Shown here piece after piece: positions 54,145-61,867 of a stretch of 64,000 bases of DNA; positions within the stretch are counted from its first letter, which is position 1, and each line of letters begins with the position of its first letter. The notes beneath the pieces were generated by a model, which saw only the letters and a list, made by a program, of their open reading frames with translations, was not told the origin of the DNA and did no database searches. The translations under genes and the position numbers were made by a program. The DNA lies in assembly GCF_000695255.1 (NCBI RefSeq), contig NZ_JMIB01000043.1, positions 62,001 through 126,000 on the forward strand, given 5' to 3'. The DNA comes from Photobacterium galatheae. GTDB lineage: Bacteria; Pseudomonadota; Gammaproteobacteria; Enterobacterales; Vibrionaceae.

Positions 54145-55173
54145 ATGTCAATCTGGTTGTGGGTCCGCCGTTGGGCCCATCAACAATTCAACCAACTCAC
54201 TGGCCGAAATCTGCTCATTACGCTGCTGATCTACATCGGGGCAAGCTGGATATTGCTTGAACTGGCTGGAGAGCAAGCGCTCACACACTCGCTCAGCCGC
54301 TTCATTTATTATCTGGTCGTCACTGCATCGACTGTCGGCTATGGTGACTATTCACCGGAATCTGCTGCGGGTCAGTGGATTGTCGCCCTGTTTGTGATTC
54401 CGGGCGGTCTGAGTTTATTTGCCATCGGCATTGGTCGCCTGGCCACAATGTTTATCAGTTACTGGAAGAGCGGCCTGCTCGGCAAACGGAGAATCAACGT
54501 GGAGAACCATATTCTGGTACTCGGCTGGAACAACCAGCGCACCCTGCACCTGATCCAGATGTTGCAGCACGAAGAACGCACTCGCCGCCACATCGTGCTC
54601 TGTGTTCGTCCTGAAATGGAAAACCCGCTTCCGGGTGAGATCGACTTTGTCCGGGTGACCAGTTTTACCGACACCCAGAGTATGGACAAAGCCGGCGTCA
54701 GCAAAGCCAGCTGTATCATCATTGATAACGCAGAAGATGACGTCACCCTGGCGGCAGCGCTGTATTGTGCCAGCCGCAACCCAGATGCTCACCTGCTGGC
54801 CTACTTCAACGATGAAGCCCTCAGTGCTCTGCTGAAAAGTCACTGTCCGAATGCCGAGTGCATTCCTTCCGTCGCGGTCGAAATGCTGGCAAAAGCGGCC
54901 GTGGATCCCGGTTCCAGCGGCTTACATCACGAACTGCTCAGCACACATCATGGCATGACACAGTACGCTGTGCGTTTTCCTGAAAGCATGGCACCCACGT
55001 CAATCAGTAAACTGTTCACCCAGTTTAAGGAAGCACACGACGCCACGCTGATTGCCATTGACCGGGGTCAGGGGATTGAACTGAATCCATCCCTGAATCT
55101 GGACGTCACACCCGGCACTAATATTTTCTACATCGCCGATGAGCGGGTCGACCATTTCAACTGGCCTGTTTAA
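54145..55173 (+). CDS. Two-helix potassium channel with a cytoplasmic TrkA-N-like domain
   Basis: A 342-residue channel. Helix 1 lies near 22-42, the pore with selectivity filter STVGYGDYSPES near 62-74, and helix 2 near 80-105. A cytoplasmic RCK/TrkA-N-like domain follows from about 120 (NHILVLGWNNQRTLHLI), whose glycine loop departs from the NAD-binding consensus. TVGYGD indicates potassium selectivity. GAGGAG precedes the ATG. It sits between yjfJ and yjfK in the same direction, so ion flux is linked to this envelope-stress operon. Confidence 0.9.
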   Translation: MSIWLWVRRWAHQQFNQLTGRNLLITLLIYIGASWILLELAGEQALTHSLSRFIYYLVVTASTVGYGDYSPESAAGQWIVALFVIPGGLSLFAIGIGRLATMFISYWKSGLLGKRRINVENHILVLGWNNQRTLHLIQMLQHEERTRRHIVLCVRPEMENPLPGEIDFVRVTSFTDTQSMDKAGVSKASCIIIDNAEDDVTLAAALYCASRNPDAHLLAYFNDEALSALLKSHCPNAECIPSVAVEMLAKAAVDPGSSGLHHELLSTHHGMTQYAVRFPESMAPTSISKLFTQFKEAHDATLIAIDRGQGIELNPSLNLDVTPGTNIFYIADERVDHFNWPV

Positions 55174-55190
55174 TCGGATAAGGAGCACGT

Positions 55191-55826
55191 ATGTTTGACT
55201 GGTTTAAAAAACGCAAAGAACCTGAAGCCAGTGGCCCGGCAGCCCCGGAAATTCTGGGCCTGCGCCTCGGTGGCGCATTCGAACTGGATGATTTGAAACT
55301 GCGCCTGACCGAATCTTCCCTGATGATTGAAGGGGCATCCCGTACCCAGCTAATTCAAGCAGTCGGTGAAGTCTGGCTGGATGAGCAGACACGTCTGGTC
55401 CGCTACTACACCGATGACGACGGATTCATTCAAGTGTTGACGCACGGTACAGGTGAGGCCGACGTCAGTGAAGTCAAACTGTTTTACTTCTTTGAAAGCA
55501 AACCGGTCGACACCGACAGTGAGTGGCAGCACCTGCTTGATCAAGGCATTGTCAAGAACCAGTGGCAGTTAGAAGACTACAGCTATCAGAAAATCTGGGA
55601 CAACAGCCGCCCGGTTGCCATGACGGAAACCACCTGGCTGCAAAATGGCACCACCAGTAATACAGATCAATTCGTGATGCTGTATGAAAGAGAAGCAGAA
55701 CCCGAACTGAAAGAAGTGCTTCTCGTTGCCGCGGAAGAAAAAATTTTCGACAACCGGGCCGAACGAAGCCTGGTGTTGAGCACAGGGTTTGATCTTAGTC
55801 CAACCGACTTTAAGTTAATCGGCTAA
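55191..55826 (+). CDS. yjfK: YjfK-like protein (DUF2491)
   Basis: A 211-residue soluble acidic protein beginning MFDWFKKRKEPEAS, with the DUF2491 pattern (LGLRLGGAFELDDLKLRL, then VRYYTDDDGFIQVLT). Its function is unknown. It follows the channel gene by 17 bases and precedes the DUF350 membrane protein. Confidence 0.9.
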   Translation: MFDWFKKRKEPEASGPAAPEILGLRLGGAFELDDLKLRLTESSLMIEGASRTQLIQAVGEVWLDEQTRLVRYYTDDDGFIQVLTHGTGEADVSEVKLFYFFESKPVDTDSEWQHLLDQGIVKNQWQLEDYSYQKIWDNSRPVAMTETTWLQNGTTSNTDQFVMLYEREAEPELKEVLLVAAEEKIFDNRAERSLVLSTGFDLSPTDFKLIG

Positions 55827-55869
55827 ATCAAACATCAATACATAAAAACGATATATTTTAGGAAATTAC

Positions 55870-56286
55870 ATGGTTTTATTGACACAATCTCTCGCAGGGT
55901 TAGGCTCATTTGTCATCTATTTTGCGATTTCTATTCTGTTCCTGATGCTGTTCAAATTTATCTTTGTTCGCATCACGCCATATGACGAGTGGAAACTGGT
56001 CAAAGAGGAAAAGAATACAGCGGCAGCCATTACCCTGTCTGGTTCCGTACTGGGTTATTCTCTGGCGATTGCTGGTGCGGCCAGCAACTCTGTGAATTTT
56101 GTTGATTTCGCGATCTGGGGTGTTGTGGCTCTGCTGGCACAGATGCTGGCTTATTTGATCGTTCGCTTCGGTTTCATGCCCCGCATTGCGGAACGTATTG
56201 TCGCAGGTGAAATTCCTGCCGCGCTGTTAATGGCTGCGACTTCTGTCTCTGTTGGTCTGCTCAATGCTGCCTGCATGACGTACTAA
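55870..56286 (+). CDS. yjfL: YjfL-like membrane protein (DUF350)
   Basis: A 138-residue inner-membrane protein with four helices and the DUF350 duplication pattern (ITLSGSVLGYSLAIAGAA; LAQMLAYLIVRF). Function unknown. It lies between yjfK and yjfM in the conserved order. An AGGAAATTAC stretch precedes the ATG. Confidence 0.92.
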   Translation: MVLLTQSLAGLGSFVIYFAISILFLMLFKFIFVRITPYDEWKLVKEEKNTAAAITLSGSVLGYSLAIAGAASNSVNFVDFAIWGVVALLAQMLAYLIVRFGFMPRIAERIVAGEIPAALLMAATSVSVGLLNAACMTY

Positions 56287-56296
56287 GGGAGGCGCA

Positions 56297-56944
56297 ATGA
56301 AACGGACAAAAGAAGTCAATCTACCCGGTATGCGTAAGCAATGGCGTCCCTTTGCCGTTGCACCTGTGACTGCCGCGATTTCTGCCGGGCTGCTGGCAGG
56401 TTGTAGTGATCCGAAAGAAGAAGCCAAGCTTTACCACACGCTTTACGACTGTAAAACGGATAACCCGAGCTACGAAGCCCAATGTGAAGCCGCTTATGAA
56501 AGCGCGCTGAAAGAGGCGGCCCGGACTGCACCAAAATTCATGACCCAACGTGACTGTGTGGCAGAGTTTGGTCAGAACAGTTGTATTAGCGCCCCGGAAA
56601 ATAACTGGTTTATGCCTGCAATGGCCGGCTTTATGTTCGCCCGGTTACTTGAGGACAAACGCAGTTACTCTGGTGGCCGTGGCTACTATAGCCAACCGAT
56701 GTTCAGCTCGTCTTACCCGAGCAGCCGCTACTATGGCCGCTGGACCACGGCAGATGGGTATGACTTCGGCTCTTACCGCTATAAGAATGCCAAAGTCATC
56801 ATCAATAAAGATCAGATGAAGCCTAAGCCAACGGTCAGCCGCACCATTTCTCGGGGTGGTTTCGGCTCCAGTGCCGCAGCGAAGTCCAGCTGGAGCAGCA
56901 AATCCAGTTCATCTAGTTCATCCAGTCGCAGCTGGGGTGGCTGA
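56297..56944 (+). CDS. yjfM: YjfM-like lipoprotein (DUF1190)
   Basis: A 215-residue protein with an N-terminal signal ending in the lipobox LLAGC near residue 35, so it is probably membrane-tethered on the outside. The DUF1190 core covers LYDCKTDNPSYEAQCEAAYESAL to the GRWTTADGYDFGSY region. It ends in a Ser-rich tail (SSKSSSSSSSSRSWGG). It is last in the operon; the ATP-grasp yjfC that follows yjfM in E. coli is absent here. Confidence 0.9.
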   Translation: MKRTKEVNLPGMRKQWRPFAVAPVTAAISAGLLAGCSDPKEEAKLYHTLYDCKTDNPSYEAQCEAAYESALKEAARTAPKFMTQRDCVAEFGQNSCISAPENNWFMPAMAGFMFARLLEDKRSYSGGRGYYSQPMFSSSYPSSRYYGRWTTADGYDFGSYRYKNAKVIINKDQMKPKPTVSRTISRGGFGSSAAAKSSWSSKSSSSSSSSRSWGG

Positions 56945-56964
56945 TTCAGTCCCCTTCGCAAAAA

Positions 56965-56989
56965 GAGCGCCATTCGGCGCTCTTTTTTT
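56965..56989 (+). terminator. Terminator of the yjf operon
   Basis: GAGCGCC-ATTC-GGCGCTC followed by seven T, about 20 bases after yjfM. Confidence 0.95.
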
Positions 56990-57338
56990 GACCTGAAGAT
57001 TACAGATCAAAACAATTGTGTACGAAGTTTATTTCATTCGCACAGATCCAGATTACACCCAATAAAAACAATATCTTGGTTCAATAATTGCACCATTTTA
57101 CTCAACACCAACCCAGATCACACTTTGAATACTAAGTGGTTTATTGTTAACATCCCTACACTTTTGACTCAGAAGATAGTTTTGTTTATCTGTCTGAGTA
57201 CAGGCCAATAAGCAAATTTTTGCTTTCCATGCAGAGAACTTTGCTGTCCGTACATCCATCTGCATGCATTGATATTTTTGGCCGTTGCCACAGCGTTGGT
57301 ACCTCAACGGACGCTTAACCGTAATATTTGAAGGATTT
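56990..57338. other. Intergenic region upstream of the BCCT transporter
   Basis: About 350 AT-rich bases, with no supported gene. It must hold the transporter promoter. Confidence 0.5.
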
Positions 57339-59315
57339 ATGGGAATTAAGTCAGATTTAAATAAACCGGTATTTTTTACCTCGGCGATTTTTATCGCTGC
57401 ACTGTCTTTCATTGGTGTGATGTGGCCTCAGGCCATGGAAGCCTATTTCAAAAACGTTCAGGGCTGGATCATTGCCCAGGCGAGCTGGATTTACATTCTG
57501 GCCGTCGCTATCTTCCTGATCTTCCTTATTTTTGTCATGTTCAGCCGTTTGGGTGATATCAAACTTGGCCCAGATCATTCCGAACCGGACTACAGCTATA
57601 CCTCATGGCTGGCCATGCTGTTCTCTGCGGGGATGGGGATCGGGCTGATGTTCTTTGGTGTGGCAGAGCCTGTCATGCACTTTACTTCACCGCCGGTGGG
57701 CGATCCGCAAACCGTGGAAGCGGCCCGTGAAGCCATGAAAATCACCTTCTTCCACTGGGGTCTGCACGCTTGGGGGATTTATGCGCTGGTGGCGCTGGCC
57801 ATGGCTTATTTCGCCTACCGTCACAAGCTGCCCCTGCTGCCTCGTTCAGCCCTCTACCCGCTGATTGGCGAGCGGATCTACGGCCCAATCGGCCATATGA
57901 TCGATATCTTTGCGGTGATTGGGACACTGTTTGGTGTCGCGACTTCACTGGGCTTTGGTGTAGTTCAGGTGAACGCAGGCTTCAACTATCTGTTTGATCT
58001 GCCACAGACCACGACAGTACAGGTTGGTCTGATCGCAGCCATTACGCTGATTGCCACCGCATCGGTTGTCTTGGGCCTGGACGGCGGCATTAAGCGCCTG
58101 TCGAACATCAACATGTTCCTGGCTGTTCTGTTACTGGGGGTTGTCATTCTGGCTGGCCCAACAGCAATGATCATGAAGTCTTTTGTTCAGAATACCGGCT
58201 CTTATCTGAGTGAAATTGTGAGCAAGACCTTCAACCTGTATGCCTACCAGCCAAAAGAAGACTGGATTGGTGGCTGGACACTGCTGTACTGGGGCTGGTG
58301 GGTTTCCTGGTCACCGTTCGTCGGTATGTTCATTGCCCGAATTTCACGTGGGCGGACCATCCGAGAGTTCCTGGTGGGCGTACTGCTGATCCCGTCACTG
58401 TTCGGTTTCCTGTGGTTCACGGCATTTGGGAATACCGCGATTGACGCCATCATGAATCATGGTGCCGACTATCTGAGCAAAGCCGTTGGTGAGAATGTGC
58501 CGGTCGCACTATTCAAGTTCTTTGAACACATGCCGATGTCTTCAGTGCTGTCGTTCATCGGTGTGGCACTGGTGATTACTTTCTTTGTCAGCTCGTCTGA
58601 CTCCGGCTCACTGGTGATTGATACCCTGACTTCCGGCGGCGCTGCTGAGCCACCGGTCTGGCAACGTATTTTCTGGGCCGTGATTGAAGGTATTGTTGCG
58701 GCAGCCCTGCTGGCAGCAGGCGGTCTTTCCGCGCTGCAGACCATGACCATTGCCAGTGCGTTCCCGATCATGATTCTGATGCTGCTCTTCTGTTACTGCC
58801 TGTTCAAGGCACTGCGCAACGACTACATGCTGCAGAACAGTATCCAGACGCATAACACCACGCTGCAATATGCACAGACCAATGTCAGCTGGAAAAACCG
58901 CATTTCTGCCCTGGTGAGTCATCCGAAGCAGGATGAAGCTGAACACTTCATCAAGTCCACGGCGACACCGGCACTGAAAACGCTGGTCGATGAAATGAAA
59001 GCACAAGGTCTGGCCGCGAAGCTACAAGTGTTGGATGAATCCCGCGTCCGTCTGGTGGTCGAAAAAGAAGACGTGGAAGACTTTGCCTATGGTATTCGTC
59101 TGCGTCATTTCGCACTGCCAAGCTACGCGAATGAGTCCTACGACGATTACTATCGTGCCGAAGTCTTCCTGCTCCAAGGTGGCCAGCAGTATGATGTGAT
59201 GGGTTACACCAAAGACCAGATCATTGCCGATGCTGTCACCCAGTACGAGCGCCACATGCACTTCCTTCATCTGGCGACCTCAGAAAATATTGTCGAAGAA
59301 GCCATCGCTTCCTAA
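57339..59315 (+). CDS. BCCT family transporter (choline/betaine type)
   Basis: A 658-residue sodium- or proton-coupled transporter with 12 helices. BCCT hallmarks are AGMGIGLMFFGVAEPVMHF near residue 106 and the Trp-rich WTLLYWGWWVSWSPFVGMFIARISRGRTIREF region near 310. The long cytoplasmic C-terminal domain (about 520-658, ending near QYERHMHFLHLATSENIVEEA) resembles that of the choline transporter BetT. It probably takes up choline or a betaine as osmoprotectant. AAGGA precedes the ATG at 57339. Confidence 0.92.
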   Translation: MGIKSDLNKPVFFTSAIFIAALSFIGVMWPQAMEAYFKNVQGWIIAQASWIYILAVAIFLIFLIFVMFSRLGDIKLGPDHSEPDYSYTSWLAMLFSAGMGIGLMFFGVAEPVMHFTSPPVGDPQTVEAAREAMKITFFHWGLHAWGIYALVALAMAYFAYRHKLPLLPRSALYPLIGERIYGPIGHMIDIFAVIGTLFGVATSLGFGVVQVNAGFNYLFDLPQTTTVQVGLIAAITLIATASVVLGLDGGIKRLSNINMFLAVLLLGVVILAGPTAMIMKSFVQNTGSYLSEIVSKTFNLYAYQPKEDWIGGWTLLYWGWWVSWSPFVGMFIARISRGRTIREFLVGVLLIPSLFGFLWFTAFGNTAIDAIMNHGADYLSKAVGENVPVALFKFFEHMPMSSVLSFIGVALVITFFVSSSDSGSLVIDTLTSGGAAEPPVWQRIFWAVIEGIVAAALLAAGGLSALQTMTIASAFPIMILMLLFCYCLFKALRNDYMLQNSIQTHNTTLQYAQTNVSWKNRISALVSHPKQDEAEHFIKSTATPALKTLVDEMKAQGLAAKLQVLDESRVRLVVEKEDVEDFAYGIRLRHFALPSYANESYDDYYRAEVFLLQGGQQYDVMGYTKDQIIADAVTQYERHMHFLHLATSENIVEEAIAS

Positions 59316-59334
59316 GCAATTCAAAGACAAACCA

Positions 59335-59361
59335 AAGCCAGCTTCCTGCTGGCTTTTTTTC
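59335..59361 (+). terminator. Terminator of the BCCT gene
   Basis: AAGCCAGC-TTCCT-GCTGGCTT runs into a T-tract 19 bases after the stop. Confidence 0.95.
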
Positions 59362-59518
59362 GCTCAGACATCATGCATCTTCAGCTCACTTTTTCTCTTA
59401 CCAACGCCGGTGACAATTCTGAAATTCACATTTGCGCAGCATCATGCAAATGAGCTCCTATACTCCTAACGCATATTGACTTAACCGGCAGGACGTCACT
59501 CAACGGCAGGAGGCACAC

Positions 59519-60604
59519 ATGTTTGGACAGCAATCCCCCACTCACTTTACCTTGTTCACCTTCGGGCTGATGCTCATACTTTGCAGCGCACACCTGAAAG
59601 CTGCAACCGTACAGCTGCCCCCCCTGAACGCCCGAACCGATCAAACCTCTATCTCCGGCCTGTCGTCCGGTGGCTTTATGGCAGCACAGTTTCATGTCGC
59701 TTATTCAGAATCCCTGATGGGCGTTGGCATTGTCGCTGGTGGCCCTTGGAACTGTGCGGGGAATAACCCCTTCGTCAACCCATTGGTCAACGCCACCACC
59801 ACTTGTATGAATCCGTGTCAAAACGCACTGGGGGTTTGCCCGTCATCCCTGTTTCCCAACAGCGGCTACCTGTCGGAACTGGCGAAAGTGACAGCCAGAA
59901 ACGGCCGGATTGACCACACCGACAATCTCCGGGACGACCAGATCTATCTCTTCTCAGGGCGACTGGATGAAACCGTAGTGACCGGGGTGGTCGATACCGC
60001 CACCGAGTTTTATCAGAAACTGGATGTGCCAGATGCACAAATCCACTATGACAAAAGCATTGATGCCGGACATGCCTTTATCACCAATGATCCGGCAGAT
60101 ACCGCCTGTGATATCACCCAATCGCCCTATATCAATCACTGCAATCTGCATCAGGCAGAACGTATTCTGCAGCACATTTACGGCCCGTTAAAAGCCCCGG
60201 CCCCAAGCCTGAGCGGCGAGCTGCTGGCCTTTGATCAAAGTGAGTTTTTTAATTCTTCACTCACCAGCATGGATAACACGGCATATGTGTATATTCCCAA
60301 AAACTGTCGCAGTGAATCCTGCAAAATTCACGTCTCTGTGCACGGTTGCCGTCAGGGCATTTCTGTCATCGGGACTACTTATGTTACCGAAACCGGCTAT
60401 CTCGAAATCGCCGATACCAACAACATCATCGTGCTCTTTCCGCAGGTGAAAAAATCTGAATTTGTGCCCTACAACCCCCGCGGCTGCTGGGACTTCTGGG
60501 GCTACGGCACTATGGGACAACCACCGTACAACTACTACACCAAGGATGCGCCGCAGATGAAGGCGATTCAGGGGATGATTACGCGGTTGACGCAGGTGAT
60601 GTGA
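59519..60604 (+). CDS. Secreted PHB-depolymerase-family esterase
   Basis: A 361-residue exported esterase. The signal peptide ends near HLKAATVQL. The nucleophile elbow GLSSGGFMAAQ lies near residue 45, followed by the Asp-bearing FSGRLDETV near 140 and a His in DAGHAFITND near 180. A second segment typical of extracellular poly(3-hydroxybutyrate) depolymerases follows (VSVHGCRQ near 268, then NPRGCWDFWGY). Several Cys suggest disulfides. It should cut short-chain polyhydroxyalkanoate or related esters outside the cell. No PHA genes are adjacent. Confidence 0.88.
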   Translation: MFGQQSPTHFTLFTFGLMLILCSAHLKAATVQLPPLNARTDQTSISGLSSGGFMAAQFHVAYSESLMGVGIVAGGPWNCAGNNPFVNPLVNATTTCMNPCQNALGVCPSSLFPNSGYLSELAKVTARNGRIDHTDNLRDDQIYLFSGRLDETVVTGVVDTATEFYQKLDVPDAQIHYDKSIDAGHAFITNDPADTACDITQSPYINHCNLHQAERILQHIYGPLKAPAPSLSGELLAFDQSEFFNSSLTSMDNTAYVYIPKNCRSESCKIHVSVHGCRQGISVIGTTYVTETGYLEIADTNNIIVLFPQVKKSEFVPYNPRGCWDFWGYGTMGQPPYNYYTKDAPQMKAIQGMITRLTQVM

Positions 60605-61200
60605 GAAAAAAGAGAATTAACATTTGAGGGCTCTGCATGTCGCGCTTTATTTTCAGAATATCACTTCACATCAACAATGATTGAGAAAGACACTGGAGTG
60701 AAGCGCGATATATAAACAGCCAAGCGTTGTACCCCCACAATAGTTAGCTCTATCAGGTTCCTTTTCCTTGCTGTACTTGACGTCCTGAGTGTGACTTTAA
60801 GAAAACGCAGACGAAATAATAAATGATCTGTGCTTTCTTTTTACAACCACATAATGCTGTATTCTTAGTATTTCTTTCTTATACAAACTGCAATTTTCAC
60901 AACGAGCCACAGACGATTTTTATCTTCATGTGTCATGACAAGGCCCCGTTTACAAGAGAGTCTGATCAAGATCAGATATTAGCAACTCACCGTCAATAAA
61001 ATGACATTAGCATTTACGGCACCTTAGAAATTATATAAGCTGCTGTTTAGCAGGGTTTTATGTAGCACATAGTGATATTTGTAGATTTATTATACGTATA
61101 TACCTGTACGACATGACGTGACATGAGAGTCTCAATTCGCTATGACAATGACGACTGCTGAAAATGAAATGATGCCACATATTTGGGTAGGTAATATAAA
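60605..61200. other. AT-rich junction before an accessory island
   Basis: About 600 bases without a supported gene and much richer in A and T than the DNA to the left. An interrupted inverted repeat TCGCGCTT (60640-60647) / AAGCGCGA (60701-60708) lies near the left edge; it may be a terminator of the esterase gene or an element end. No tRNA or attachment-site duplication is visible in the window. Confidence 0.55.
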
Positions 61201-61851
61201 ATGTCAGTTGCAGAAATAGAAGATCAACGCACTATTCGTGAACTTCAAACTATCTTTAAGCATGGTTACGACAAGAAAGTTAACGCTGAAAAATGTATTT
61301 CTGAATGTAATCAAGGTTTTCAAACCCTAAAAAGTAATAGTCAATCAGCATTGAACTATGCCCAGACATTTCAGTCCTCTCAGTTGAGTCAACAAATCGA
61401 CTCAATGAAGAGCTCCGGGCAAACCCCGAAAACTCTGGATGACCCTAAGCTTATCGAGTTAAAGCAATCTCTCAACGCGTTCTTTGAACAGTGCGACAAA
61501 ATGAAGCCGCAGGCATTCAAAGTGTCTAAGTTAGATAGCATATCTGAACACCCTAAAGGGGTCTTGTTAAAAGATGAACAATTTAGCTTGCTGACGAAGG
61601 AAGATGAGCGTATTGCAAAGCAGTTTGAAGATATTGCAGAGCCGGTTAAAAATGCACATCAACAAAGGGCTATCCTTGGTGAGCAAATCGAGACTGAAAG
61701 ACAAAGAGTATCGAAAAATCGCCGCTCTATTCGCAATATCATCATCGTGCTGCTTCTCTGTACGGGTGGTTCCTTATTTGCGCTGAAAGCAAAAGACCCT
61801 CAACTTTTTGAACACTACGTCAACCTTGTCAAAGACATGATCAACAAATAG
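61201..61851 (+). CDS. Coiled-coil protein with a C-terminal membrane helix (island gene 1)
   Basis: I do not recognise this 216-residue protein. Residues 1-170 are helical and charged with coiled-coil character (for example near 20-70 and 130-175). One hydrophobic helix follows near 177-196 (NIIIVLLLCTGGSLFALK), then a short tail. It is probably membrane-tethered with a cytoplasmic coiled body. It ends 16 bases before the FtsK-like gene, so both are likely one operon. Base composition is AT-rich, unlike the genes to its left. Confidence 0.75.
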   Translation: MSVAEIEDQRTIRELQTIFKHGYDKKVNAEKCISECNQGFQTLKSNSQSALNYAQTFQSSQLSQQIDSMKSSGQTPKTLDDPKLIELKQSLNAFFEQCDKMKPQAFKVSKLDSISEHPKGVLLKDEQFSLLTKEDERIAKQFEDIAEPVKNAHQQRAILGEQIETERQRVSKNRRSIRNIIIVLLLCTGGSLFALKAKDPQLFEHYVNLVKDMINK

Positions 61852-61867
61852 GCACGTGTAACTCGAT

